Source: Sipunculus nudus (taxonomy: Eukaryota > Annelida > Sipuncula > Golfingiida > Sipunculidae). From it: a stretch of DNA of 64,000 nt. Below the pieces are notes generated by a model, which saw only the letters and a program-made list of their open reading frames with translations, did not search any database and was not told the DNA's origin. The stretch spans positions 45,972,659 through 46,036,658 of the forward strand of contig CM049313.1 in the NCBI GenBank assembly GCA_026874595.1, written 5' to 3'. How positions within the stretch are numbered: the first letter of the stretch is position 1; the number at the start of each line of letters is the position of its first letter. A program made the position numbers and the translations under genes. Shown here in pieces: positions 33,703-45,149 of the stretch.

Positions 33703-36700
33703 TTAAACAAGTTTCATATGTTGTAGACATTCTATTGTGTCCTTCGCATGGAAAATTAGTTTTACAGATTCATACAAAAACACAATATTTTGTTCTTGTG
33801 CAAATTCACATACAGGTCTACCTAACATATGTGAGAACATTTCGTCATCCGTGATATTATTGAAATAAGCACTGATTTCCACATTAAAAGTATCAGTTAT
33901 AAAGTCAAAGAATTCATCTCTGTCTGCAGCGGTGCAGTAACAACCAAGAACGGCGTGACTGTAAATTTCCTCTACCATAAATCCACAAAAGGGACAGAGA
34001 ATCACAATATCTTTAAGACAATCTATTGTTACAACAATTTTCGCTACATAATTGAATAAACCAAGAGAATGAATGACCTCTTTCGAGGCTTGCCATAGCA
34101 GTGACTGATGAAAACATCCGTCCATAATATTATTGTACACTATACAGTCACTGTCAGTACATACACGATTATAATAATTGGTTTCTTCTTTTTCTACAAC
34201 CGATTTAATCACAGCACTTTTCCACAATGCTTTTGAAAGTATAGGGAGATCTCTAAAGAAAGATAATGCCTTGTCAAAAAGACCATATTCTTGTAACAAC
34301 AAAATAATATCAAATATATAACCGGAACGGAAAGAATTTTGTTTCAGTAAAATACAATTCAGCTTAAAAAAGAAGATCTGAAAACATGGATGAAGCGGAC
34401 TTAATTGGCATAATCTGTGAAAGAAAAGTAATTTACTTTTATGAATGAAAGCACGCAACCGCGGCATACCTAGCATTGATATAACTTTGTCTGAACGTAT
34501 CCAGGAGGGAAAATTTTGGATTGATTTTAAACAGAATCTATGCATACGTTCCAGAGCTACATAATCACTCTCGCGCAAGTTATGCCACAGTTCGCACCCG
34601 TACAGTGCACGTGGGATAACCATGCCTTTATACAGACTGGAGCAAGTAAGAGGATTTAAACCGTTTGGACGAACACCAGCTCCCGCCAGTGAAAGGAGCG
34701 TACCCCTGCCTTTGTTACAGGAATCTTTTGTGCGGTCATATGGTTTGAAGAGATCATGCAAAATTACACCAAGGTGTTTTTGAGTGCGGACATTCGCTAA
34801 TACAGAGTTTCCAAGTTGGAACCTGTAATTATTTTTTATTCTATTTCTCTTTTCATTAAATATCATGATTGATGTTTTATCGGTATTGTACAAGAACCTC
34901 CATTTACAGCTATATGAGTAACATATATCTAGCATCCGTTGTAGGGCAGTGGGTGATATGGCCACAAGAGAAACATCATCGGCCTGAGTCGGTGATCCTA
35001 CATAAGTTTCGGCTACATGTGCACCAAAACCACTCTGTCGAAGTTCTTTAAGCAAATCGTCAAGATATAACATATATAGAAACGGCGACAATACACCTCC
35101 TTGCCTGACAGACAGACAAATTTTAAACCATCTACTTCTAACTTCGTCTATCAAAACTGCACTCTCCATATTTTGATAACAATTAAACAATACTCTCCAG
35201 GCCTTACCATTAACTCCAAAATTAAATAATTTGAAAAATAATCCATTAATCCATACTGAATCAAAAGCTTTTCTACTGTCGAGATAAGCCACGAATACCT
35301 TGGAGTTGCGCTCCATATAATAAAGAATACATTCTTGAAGCATAAAAGAAACGTTTATTGCGGACAGTTTAGGTTGATAGGCACACTGCATAGCGTCAGG
35401 AAAGGAAATTCCCGAATCTAATATCCAAGACTGGATCCTATTTGAAATAACACGTTCAAAAACCTTATGTAAGACAGGTAGGAGTGTGATGCCTCTATAA
35501 TTATCCGGTGCATCATGCCGCTTTTGAGGGTTTTTTAGAAGAGTAACAATTAAACCCTTTGTCATTTCAAGTGGTACAGATTCAAGGTGCCAGATAAGAT
35601 TGAACAGGTGATGAATATGTTCCCACAATACATGTTCACCGTATTTAATGTGTTCATGAGATAAATTATCATGACCTGCGGCTTTTTTCAGTTTCAATTC
35701 ATTCACTGACTTTACAATTTCTGTATATGTAAATTGATTGTCTAGCAGATTATTTCCTTGTGCATTCCTATCAATATTTTTGATTACATTGTCAATTTTA
35801 TTTTTGTGGCCACTTTCAAAATTTTCATGTTCCGTTTGTGAGTAAAGACTTTCAAAATGATCGGCCCATGAATCGACAATTTCGCGTGTATTCCTACAAC
35901 ATTTACCATTAAACACCATGGTTGTTGTGGCTGACCGATTTTTTCTGCGCCTCTGCTTTACAAAACGCCATAATTTATTTACATCTAAGTCTGAATTTTT
36001 ATCTATATTTTCAAAGATTTCTCGCTCTCTCTGCGCAAGTAGCTGTCGCAAGCGACGACGGAAATCTGCTTTAGTAGCTTTGTATTTGGAGAAAAGGTCA
36101 TTATCTCATGACCTTGGCCGTCCCTCATTAACCCATTCTATACGGAATTTACGCATGAGATCGTACAGTGGCTTAAGTTCCTCGCGCCATGAAGGCTTTA
36201 AGTAGCGATTAAAACGACGGATCGGTAATGATTCCTTCGCAGTACCTGTAATAATCGATACAAGTTGAGAGTAATACTCATTTAAATGTTTTTTACTACA
36301 AGACTCAATAGACGGTTTAGTCAATGAATTTAATCGAAATTCAAGAGGTTTTACATACCGCTCTTTAATTTCATGAGATTTAAGTTTACCCCAGTTTAAG
36401 ACGTGACGGGTATGATTTGATATACACACATCAGTTGCATATGATGAAGACATGGTTAAACAAACCGGTAAGTGATCAGACATATTAATCAAGGGTTCAT
36501 CTCTTATTTCGACATTACTAATTTTATCTTTAAAAGTTTCCGAAATAAGAATATGGTCAATAAGTGATCTACTGTTCTCATTACGGTATGGGTCAAAAGT
36601 GAAGTTCGGTCCAATTCTAGGTCCTGTGTATCCAGGACTAAACAAACCTGTATCGGTCATGAACCTGTGTAATGCTTGAAACCTATTCTGATTGGCAGAC

Positions 36701-37191
36701 CCAGACAAATCGCAGTTAAAATCTCCCATAAACAAAACATCTCCCATTGTATAATATTCATTATATATGTCATGTAAAATTTGCACCCAGTCATAGTAGA
36801 ATTCGTCGCTGTAATTTGATGAAGGCATATAAACACTGAAGATGAACAATTTTGAACTGTCCTGCATATTAACAGAAATACCAACAATCCTGTCAATATC
36901 ATCATTTAGATGGATTTGTGAGATAACTGATTTCAGCTTTTTATGCCATATAATACCAACTCCACCTTTACCCCGTCTATAGGGATCTAATGTGTTCAGT
37001 GACTTATCCGAAACAGCTGTACAGCTGTAGTCTGCATGTAGCGACTGAAGATAATTTAGACTGTCAGGGAATAACCAGTGTTCACTTATGGCCATGATAT
37101 CAATATGTTTTACTGAGAGTAAATGATTAACGTAGGGTGTACTTGGCATAATGCCACGTACATTAAAACAAGAAATATTTAAACTTTCCAT
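33703..37191 (-). pseudogene. LINE ORF2 (endonuclease-reverse transcriptase), copy 1, one nonsense change
   Basis: This copy matches the intact ORF2 at 41607-45095 but codon 362 is TGA instead of CGA (stop at 36106-36108; plus strand CTCATGACC versus CTCGTGACC). The frame is therefore split into a 361-codon endonuclease part (36106-37191) and a remainder with an internal Met start (33703-36051). The change is a C-to-T transition at a CpG. One other coding difference is Lys versus Asn near residue 471. Apart from the stop the protein is preserved end to end, so inactivation is recent. Confidence 0.93.
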
Positions 37192-37245
37192 GTTAAAAAT
37201 CTAAACTGAAACGAACCAAAAGTTTTATTGCAGGTAAGTTGGTGT

Positions 37246-38799
37246 TTAAGATTTACTCAGATGGTGACTCGAGTCACGATTAAGCGTTGATGCATACTTC
37301 TTAGAAGTAAATATTCTCGTACGCCGCCCTGTATGCCGGGGTCTCTCTTTCCATACTCTACAATATGTATCACCGGGCCATACAAATGACTTTCCAAATA
37401 AAAAAGAGGAACGCTCATCTATCTCAACTTTAGCGGCCACTTTGTTTGGCAGTTTGCTGGACAACATTCGTATATGGGAAACAATAACACCATTTCCAAC
37501 AAGAAAATTGTACAAAAGTTCTTCATCAACGTAACTGTCTATGTTTCCGATGTAATAGTACTTTTTACTGAGAGACTCTCTTCTGCACTCACTGATCACG
37601 GTCTGAATGTTCACAGGACTATTTTCATTCGTATTTTGACGTTTTGCTTTGCTGTCAGCACAAACTTGATTTTCAGATGAAACAGTATCGGATGAAACCT
37701 CACGATCTGAACAGTCAGGATTGTGCGGTAATTCATTTTGTATTGAGGATAAATACCCTTTCGCACAGCCCGGAGTATTTTGGTCGCGACTCCTTGCAAT
37801 AACACTCGGTGACATGGGAGATGTTTCTTGGGCGGAGCTCGGCGTATTTAAGATGACACTTTTGTTTACCGCATTTCGAGATTGCAGCCCACTGGGTGAT
37901 TTAAGTTTGTACTGACAATTGTTCCTCAAGTCATTTTCACCCTGATGCGGAAAATCTCTGCCATTGACTATCAAAACACTGTCGTTCAGTGCCTCTTCTT
38001 TTTCAGAGGAACTGGCCGGAGAAACCACACGAGAATAACTTTGTTCCGTCATGTAGACACATTTATCAGAGTACAACTGACTGCGCAAAACTGTAATTGA
38101 TTTCGAATTTGACCTTGTCCTCAGATCAGTGGTCACTGCTTCATTTTTTATTTTGGATACCTCAGTTTTCAATTTGTTACATTCATTCCTGATTATTTGG
38201 ATTTCTTCCTGACTTTTCATATATGTCTCCTTAATACGACCCATCTGATCAACACTTTCTTCTAAACGTTTATTCTCACTTTCTAATAGTGCATTACTAC
38301 TTTGTAACCTCAACTTCTCTTCTTTTAATTTTTGAATTTCATTTTCAAGGTCACGTACTTTAGAATATACAAGCAGCTCCAACTGATCAAATCTGGCAGA
38401 CTGAGCACGTAATTCAGTCTTCATAGACGCAACTGTATCAGTAAGAAACTGTGGTGAACAGTTATTACCTTCCCGAGCGACAGATTCTCCAGCAATTGTG
38501 TTATCAACATTGTTATACTGGGACATTTCATCAATATTGTCCACCATGACGGAGATATCACACCTACTGTTAGAGGTGCTGAGCACTTCTTTGAGATCAC
38601 ACACAGGACCGCCCTGCATAAAATTATGCAATGTGAAGCAGTCTCTGGCCAATTTTTTGGCTAATGGGTCTCCACGTTTAGTTCTTGGGTTCTGCCTCTT
38701 AATCAGTGTGCCCTCAGGAAAATTTTCCTGTGTTTTAGCGCAAAGAAATAAGGCCAAACGTATATTTTCTAGTGTCGTCACATTTTCAAAAACCTTCAA
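37246..38799 (-). CDS. LINE ORF1 (coiled-coil, RRM-like), copy 1
   Basis: This 517-residue protein is identical in translation to that at 45150-46703. It has a coiled coil at about residues 129-220 (heptads such as LENEIQKLKEEKLRLQ), a Ser-rich middle, and a C-terminal RRM-like fold at about 414-490 (YYYIGNIDSY, then HIRMLSS...AAKVEID and CRVWKERP). It ends in an Arg-rich tail. This layout suits a nucleic-acid-binding ORF1 protein that packages LINE RNA. The assignment is by architecture, not by a search. Confidence 0.85.
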   Translation of the reverse strand: MKVFENVTTLENIRLALFLCAKTQENFPEGTLIKRQNPRTKRGDPLAKKLARDCFTLHNFMQGGPVCDLKEVLSTSNSRCDISVMVDNIDEMSQYNNVDNTIAGESVAREGNNCSPQFLTDTVASMKTELRAQSARFDQLELLVYSKVRDLENEIQKLKEEKLRLQSSNALLESENKRLEESVDQMGRIKETYMKSQEEIQIIRNECNKLKTEVSKIKNEAVTTDLRTRSNSKSITVLRSQLYSDKCVYMTEQSYSRVVSPASSSEKEEALNDSVLIVNGRDFPHQGENDLRNNCQYKLKSPSGLQSRNAVNKSVILNTPSSAQETSPMSPSVIARSRDQNTPGCAKGYLSSIQNELPHNPDCSDREVSSDTVSSENQVCADSKAKRQNTNENSPVNIQTVISECRRESLSKKYYYIGNIDSYVDEELLYNFLVGNGVIVSHIRMLSSKLPNKVAAKVEIDERSSFLFGKSFVWPGDTYCRVWKERPRHTGRRTRIFTSKKYASTLNRDSSHHLSKS

Positions 38800-38856
38800 T
38801 AAAAGGCTGTCAATAAAAGTGTCTTTAGGACAGTGTTTTATTGGCTCTATATATTC

Positions 38857-39072
38857 TTAGAGCAATATACTTTGATCGTCAGACTGAGCTACATTACACA
38901 TTTGAACTTGCGTGAAAAGACTGCCGTTAATGTCATCATATTGAGTACCAGCAGTACCAGCAGTCAAATGTTCTGTATAACCAGACACTTTAAGTGTTGC
39001 ACATTCACTGTCATAATTTTCATCTTCATTAAGCACAGCGTACGACTGTGTTATTAAAGTGGAAACTTCCAT
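38857..39072 (-). CDS. Small ORF upstream of LINE ORF1, copy 1
   Basis: The 71-codon ORF (starts MEVSTLITQSYAVLNEDEN) lies 57 bp before ORF1 in both copies, with one amino-acid difference (Ala here, Pro in copy 2). It has no recognised domain. It could be a short leader ORF, or the end of a spliced ORF1 N-terminus. Its status as a real protein is uncertain. Confidence 0.4.
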   Translation of the reverse strand: MEVSTLITQSYAVLNEDENYDSECATLKVSGYTEHLTAGTAGTQYDDINGSLFTQVQMCNVAQSDDQSILL

Positions 39073-39142
39073 GATGTTAGTTTAATTTGACGAGACAGAC
39101 TTTAGTACGAGAATATCAACACAGGCTGTGGACACGAAGAAA

Positions 39143-41392
39143 CGGGTGGCTTAAATTAACATGACATAAGTGATCATAAATGGTGGTGTGTAATCGTGAA
39201 TGAATTAATTAACCCGGTGAGATAAGGCTTTCTCGGAATATATAGATTCTAATGCTGAAACCATCTGCCGTAAAATTACCTGTTGGTTTCAGATTTAATG
39301 ATTGTAAACTTATACTTTTAAAAATTATATGATATGTACAGAAGAACAATTTAGAAACATCAAATTTCACACAAAAATTTGGCCTGTACAATTTATGAAA
39401 CAGCCTGCAGAAAACAATGTAAACAATTTAAACATATATTTTTAGTCATAAAATGCTGAAGAATGGATTCCATGTTTTGAATAATGTATGATACGTCGAC
39501 AGGGAGTACATTTCACGGTTCTAGGTTTTCCTCGAACCGTAACTAATTTTTTATTTCTCTGGGCTCAACGTTTTATTCCCTCAGGTTCAATGTTTTATTC
39601 CCTCCGGGCTCAACCACCAGTTGCATATTTGTTAATATTCATTGTTTTCGGAAATTCATAAAATATCTTCTGGGAATGTTCACCATCAAGTTGTGGGTGC
39701 TAATCATTTTTAAAGATATAAAAGCTTTGCCAGTTTAAAAGAGTGGTTATATTAATCCTTATCACTTCGCTAAGATGTGTTTAAGTAGTCATATAAATAT
39801 TTGATAAAACTAACATTTGAGGCCAAGAAAAGTTGGGTTCTCGTACACCTTTTTAAAGATTGAATCATTTCAAAATAAAATTAATAAAAATAGTGACCCA
39901 TGGGTCTCGACGCTGAGCTAAATTTGTCAATAAGAATATTTTTATGAGTTATATAAAATGTGAATCCTGTGACCTTAACCCTTGACCTTGTGACCAATAA
40001 ATCTGAGAACTTTCTACCCTTGAACTAACAGCATTTAAATTATCATAACAATCTTAAAAAAAATTAGTCCAGTGACCTTGACCTCTGACCAGATAACCTC
40101 AAATCGGCATTTTTATTCCACTTTTGGCAGGTAAGCCATGTGTGAAAGATGGAAGGTTTGGATGGATTTGCAGTGCATCTACAATCTTTTTAAAGATGTG
40201 GGTCCTGTGACCTTTACCTTTGACCTCGGGACCAAATAATAAAAATCATTCTTAATTTCGCAAGGGGTCATCAAAAAATCAAATCTGAAGCCATTCTGCC
40301 TATCCAAACCAGTATGTCAAAAAAACTGGAATTATTATCTGGAAACTAATTTGTGGACAGATGGCCCCTGTGACCTGTACCTTCGACCTTGTGACCCCAA
40401 AATCAATTAAGTTCTTACTTATATTCTTGCTTCCATAGTGGATCATTAATAAATCAGGTTTGAAGCCTGTCTAACCGAACCAGAGTTATCATCCATCAAC
40501 TAATTTGTGAATGAAGCTTCTAGGGCCAGCGGATAGGTTGTGCCTTGCTAAAGGACAGCCGGACGGACGACAAACAAAGCCCATGCCTACACCTCAGGTG
40601 ACTTTCATTATATTTAATGCAGTTGGTTGGGGGTTAAAATTCACGCGCGATGCCCGACAAACCAAACTTTTTTTGGCCTTAGATTAAAATGGTGATCATG
40701 GTGATATTCACTGTCGAATAAAGGACAAAAACATTAAAATGTATAAATTGTCAGTGGAAAGTGGCGGGGACTGACTGGAGGGAAGGTCCGTTATTCCAAC
40801 AGCCCTATCACCTGGTGTATACAGAGATGATAATTTGAAGAATACTCGGGATATTTTAGTGAATATATTCTTACGTATGCTTCGTTTTCACTCGAAACCC
40901 CTGTCTTATTCGATTAATTTGTGATATACAGTGTGCAGTCAACGTATCTTTTAAGTAGATTTTTGTTTTCCTTGTTTGTATTCTTAATCACGTATTCCAT
41001 GTGTGGTGTTTTACTCAGTTTTATTTATTATTAATTTATTATTAATTTTTCTTTGTTGTGGTTACTATTATGTTTCTGTAGTACTCTCTAAATAGGACCT
41101 CTCAGTGTAATTGGTCAAGAACAGATGTAATTAGATATTACGTTTATGATACATTTGGTTTCACAGCATTAATTTAAAATATCATTATTTCTTCTATTTT
41201 TCCAATTGAATTTGTCCAATATTTGACTTATAGATAAGCAGGAATTTAGAAAAAAATCTGTATAACAAAACGAAATAAATAGCAGTATTCCTGCCCTTAA
41301 AGATGTACTTACTTGTCGTTTTAATTAGTTATTTTATCAATTTTTTAAACACTGAAAATATCTTTAAATCGATAGTTGAGGTTGTGGTGATG
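39143..41392 (-). promoter_or_regulatory. LINE 5' segment of copy 1 (putative promoter/5' UTR)
   Basis: The 2.25-kb non-coding segment lies between the AATAAA/ACAACAACA tail of copy 2 (41393 onward) and the first ORF of copy 1. Because the right edge of the array coincides with the start of this segment, it is inferred to be the 5' end of the element and to hold its promoter. It carries the four TGACCT half-site clusters described for the leftmost copy. Promoter function is inference. Confidence 0.55.
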
Positions 41393-41606
41393 TTGTTGTA
41401 ACCTTTATTTCCTCCACTGAGCGGAGAATCAACAATTTACAATGATATAACATTAGATGAAAGTTCAATACAATATCACACAAAAAATACACATATATAT
41501 ATAATAATACATGTGCAACCTTCCCTGATAAATGCACTTTGTTACATACACACTTTTTTGTTTACAAATACGTTCTAATGAATTCCAAGGTATAAAAACC
41601 TTCCAA

Positions 41607-44600
41607 TTAAACAAGTTTCATATGTTGTAGACATTCTATTGTGTCCTTCGCATGGAAAATTAGTTTTACAGATTCATACAAAAACACAATATTTTGTTCT
41701 TGTGCAAATTCACATACAGGTCTACCTAACATATGTGAGAACATTTCGTCATCCGTGATATTATTGAAATAAGCACTGATTTCCACATTAAAAGTATCAG
41801 TTATAAAGTCAAAGAATTCATCTCTGTCTGCAGCGGTGCAGTAACAACCAAGAACGGCGTGACTGTAAATTTCCTCTACCATAAATCCACAAAAGGGACA
41901 GAGAATCACAATATCTTTAAGACAATCTATTGTTACAACAATTTTCGCTACATAATTGAATAAACCAAGAGAATGAATGACCTCTTTCGAGGCTTGCCAT
42001 AGCAGTGACTGATGAAAACATCCGTCCATAATATTATTGTACACTATACAGTCACTGTCAGTACATACACGATTATAATAATTGGTTTCTTCTTTTTCTA
42101 CAACCGATTTAATCACAGCACTTTTCCACAATGCTTTTGAAAGTATAGGGAGATCTCTAAAGAAAGATAATGCCTTGTCAAAAAGACCATATTCTTGTAA
42201 CAACAAAATAATATCAAATATATAACCGGAACGGAAAGAATTTTGTTTCAGTAAAATACAATTCAGCTTAAAAAAGAAGATCTGAAAACATGGATGAAGC
42301 GGACTTAATTGGCATAATCTGTGAAAGAAAAGTAATTTACTTTTATGAATGAAAGCACGCAACCGCGGCATACCTAGCATTGATATAACTTTGTCTGAAC
42401 GTATCCAGGAGGGAAAATTTTGGATTGATTTTAAACAGAATCTATGCATACGTTCCAGAGCTACATAATCACTCTCGCGCAAGTTATGCCACAGTTCGCA
42501 CCCGTACAGTGCACGTGGGATAACCATGCCTTTATACAGACTGGAGCAAGTAAGAGGATTTAAACCGTTTGGACGAACACCAGCTCCCGCCAGTGAAAGG
42601 AGCGTACCCCTGCCTTTGTTACAGGAATCTTTTGTGCGGTCATATGGTTTGAAGAGATCATGCAAAATTACACCAAGGTGTTTTTGAGTGCGGACATTCG
42701 CTAATACAGAGTTTCCAAGTTGGAACCTGTAATTATTTTTTATTCTATTTCTCTTTTCATTAAATATCATGATTGATGTTTTATCGGTATTGTACAAGAA
42801 CCTCCATTTACAGCTATATGAGTAACATATATCTAGCATCCGTTGTAGGGCAGTGGGTGATATGGCCACAAGAGAAACATCATCGGCCTGAGTCGGTGAT
42901 CCTACATAAGTTTCGGCTACATGTGCACCAAAACCACTCTGTCGAAGTTCTTTAAGCAAATCGTCAAGATATAACATATATAGAAACGGCGACAATACAC
43001 CTCCTTGCCTGACAGACAGACAAATTTTAAACCATCTACTTCTAACTTCGTCTATCAAAACTGCACTCTCCATATTTTGATAACAATTAAACAATACTCT
43101 CCAGGCCTTACCATTAACTCCAAAATTAAATAATTTGAAAAATAATCCATTAATCCATACTGAATCAAAAGCTTTTCTACTGTCGAGATAAGCCACGAAT
43201 ACCTTGGAGTTGCGCTCCATATAATAAAGAATACATTCTTGAAGCATAAAAGAAACGTTTATTGCGGACAGTTTAGGTTGATAGGCACACTGCATAGCGT
43301 CAGGAAAGGAAATTCCCGAATCTAATATCCAAGACTGGATCCTATTTGAAATAACACGTTCAAAAACCTTATGTAAGACAGGTAGGAGTGTGATGCCTCT
43401 ATAATTATCCGGTGCATCATGCCGCTTTTGAGGGTTTTTTAGAAGAGTAACAATTAAACCCTTTGTCATTTCAAGTGGTACAGATTCAAGGTGCCAGATA
43501 AGATTGAACAGGTGATGAATATGTTCCCACAATACATGTTCACCGTATTTAATGTGTTCATGAGATAAATTATCATGACCTGCGGCTTTTTTCAGTTTCA
43601 ATTCATTCACTGACTTTACAATTTCTGTATATGTAAATTGATTGTCTAGCAGATTATTTCCTTGTGCATTCCTATCAATATTATTGATTACATTGTCAAT
43701 TTTATTTTTGTGGCCACTTTCAAAATTTTCATGTTCCGTTTGTGAGTAAAGACTTTCAAAATGATCGGCCCATGAATCGACAATTTCGCGTGTATTCCTA
43801 CAACATTTACCATTAAACACCATGGTTGTTGTGGCTGACCGATTTTTTCTGCGCCTCTGCTTTACAAAACGCCATAATTTATTTACATCTAAGTCTGAAT
43901 TTTTATCTATATTTTCAAAGATTTCTCGCTCTCTCTGCGCAAGTAGCTGTCGCAAGCGACGACGGAAATCTGCTTTAGTAGCTTTGTATTTGGAGAAAAG
44001 GTCATTATCTCGTGACCTTGGCCGTCCCTCATTAACCCATTCTATACGGAATTTACGCATGAGATCGTACAGTGGCTTAAGTTCCTCGCGCCATGAAGGC
44101 TTTAAGTAGCGATTAAAACGACGGATCGGTAATGATTCCTTCGCAGTACCTGTAATAATCGATACAAGTTGAGAGTAATACTCATTTAAATGTTTTTTAC
44201 TACAAGACTCAATAGACGGTTTAGTCAATGAATTTAATCGAAATTCAAGAGGTTTTACATACCGCTCTTTAATTTCATGAGATTTAAGTTTACCCCAGTT
44301 TAAGACGTGACGGGTATGATTTGATATACACACATCAGTTGCATATGATGAAGACATGGTTAAACAAACCGGTAAGTGATCAGACATATTAATCAAGGGT
44401 TCATCTCTTATTTCGACATTACTAATTTTATCTTTAAAAGTTTCCGAAATAAGAATATGGTCAATAAGTGATCTACTGTTCTCATTACGGTATGGGTCAA
44501 AAGTGAAGTTCGGTCCAATTCTAGGTCCTGTGTATCCAGGACTAAACAAACCTGTATCGGTCATGAACCTGTGTAATGCTTGAAACCTATTCTGATTGGC

Positions 44601-45095
44601 AGACCCAGACAAATCGCAGTTAAAATCTCCCATAAACAAAACATCTCCCATTGTATAATATTCATTATATATGTCATGTAAAATTTGCACCCAGTCATAG
44701 TAGAATTCGTCGCTGTAATTTGATGAAGGCATATAAACACTGAAGATGAACAATTTTGAACTGTCCTGCATATTAACAGAAATACCAACAATCCTGTCAA
44801 TATCATCATTTAGATGGATTTGTGAGATAACTGATTTCAGCTTTTTATGCCATATAATACCAACTCCACCTTTACCCCGTCTATAGGGATCTAATGTGTT
44901 CAGTGACTTATCCGAAACAGCTGTACAGCTGTAGTCTGCATGTAGCGACTGAAGATAATTTAGACTGTCAGGGAATAACCAGTGTTCACTTATGGCCATG
45001 ATATCAATATGTTTTACTGAGAGTAAATGATTAACGTAGGGTGTACTTGGCATAATGCCACGTACATTAAAACAAGAAATATTTAAACTTTCCAT
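41607..45095 (-). CDS. LINE ORF2: APE endonuclease and reverse transcriptase, intact copy
   Basis: This 1162-residue protein of a non-LTR retrotransposon nicks the target and reverse-transcribes the element RNA. N-terminal APE-type endonuclease: SEHWL (36-40), GDFNCDLSG (156-164), SLIDHILIS (209-217), SDHLPV (238-243). Reverse transcriptase: DNYRGITLLP (563-572), YLDSRKAFDSVW (636-647), RQGGVLSPFLY (696-706) and catalytic QADD (737-740), where most LINEs have YADD or FADD. A C-terminal Cys/His cluster (CPFCG, about 1065, then H and CYC) resembles the terminal zinc-knuckle-like motif of many LINEs. ORF1 ends 54 bp upstream on the same strand. The frame is unbroken, so the copy could be competent. 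The clade (CR1, Jockey or I-like) is not determined. Confidence 0.95.
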   Translation of the reverse strand: MESLNISCFNVRGIMPSTPYVNHLLSVKHIDIMAISEHWLFPDSLNYLQSLHADYSCTAVSDKSLNTLDPYRRGKGGVGIIWHKKLKSVISQIHLNDDIDRIVGISVNMQDSSKLFIFSVYMPSSNYSDEFYYDWVQILHDIYNEYYTMGDVLFMGDFNCDLSGSANQNRFQALHRFMTDTGLFSPGYTGPRIGPNFTFDPYRNENSRSLIDHILISETFKDKISNVEIRDEPLINMSDHLPVCLTMSSSYATDVCISNHTRHVLNWGKLKSHEIKERYVKPLEFRLNSLTKPSIESCSKKHLNEYYSQLVSIITGTAKESLPIRRFNRYLKPSWREELKPLYDLMRKFRIEWVNEGRPRSRDNDLFSKYKATKADFRRRLRQLLAQREREIFENIDKNSDLDVNKLWRFVKQRRRKNRSATTTMVFNGKCCRNTREIVDSWADHFESLYSQTEHENFESGHKNKIDNVINNIDRNAQGNNLLDNQFTYTEIVKSVNELKLKKAAGHDNLSHEHIKYGEHVLWEHIHHLFNLIWHLESVPLEMTKGLIVTLLKNPQKRHDAPDNYRGITLLPVLHKVFERVISNRIQSWILDSGISFPDAMQCAYQPKLSAINVSFMLQECILYYMERNSKVFVAYLDSRKAFDSVWINGLFFKLFNFGVNGKAWRVLFNCYQNMESAVLIDEVRSRWFKICLSVRQGGVLSPFLYMLYLDDLLKELRQSGFGAHVAETYVGSPTQADDVSLVAISPTALQRMLDICYSYSCKWRFLYNTDKTSIMIFNEKRNRIKNNYRFQLGNSVLANVRTQKHLGVILHDLFKPYDRTKDSCNKGRGTLLSLAGAGVRPNGLNPLTCSSLYKGMVIPRALYGCELWHNLRESDYVALERMHRFCLKSIQNFPSWIRSDKVISMLGMPRLRAFIHKSKLLFFHRLCQLSPLHPCFQIFFFKLNCILLKQNSFRSGYIFDIILLLQEYGLFDKALSFFRDLPILSKALWKSAVIKSVVEKEETNYYNRVCTDSDCIVYNNIMDGCFHQSLLWQASKEVIHSLGLFNYVAKIVVTIDCLKDIVILCPFCGFMVEEIYSHAVLGCYCTAADRDEFFDFITDTFNVEISAYFNNITDDEMFSHMLGRPVCEFAQEQNIVFLYESVKLIFHAKDTIECLQHMKLV

Positions 45096-45149
45096 GTTAA
45101 AAATCTAAACTGAAACGAACCAAAAGTTTTATTGCAGGTAAGTTGGTGT

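Noticed and set aside
34869-35051. Plus-strand ORFs repeated across both LINE copies (also 35918, 37474, 38498 and their 7904-bp shifts)
   Set aside because: They recur only because the LINE is duplicated, and are antisense shadows of ORF1 and ORF2.
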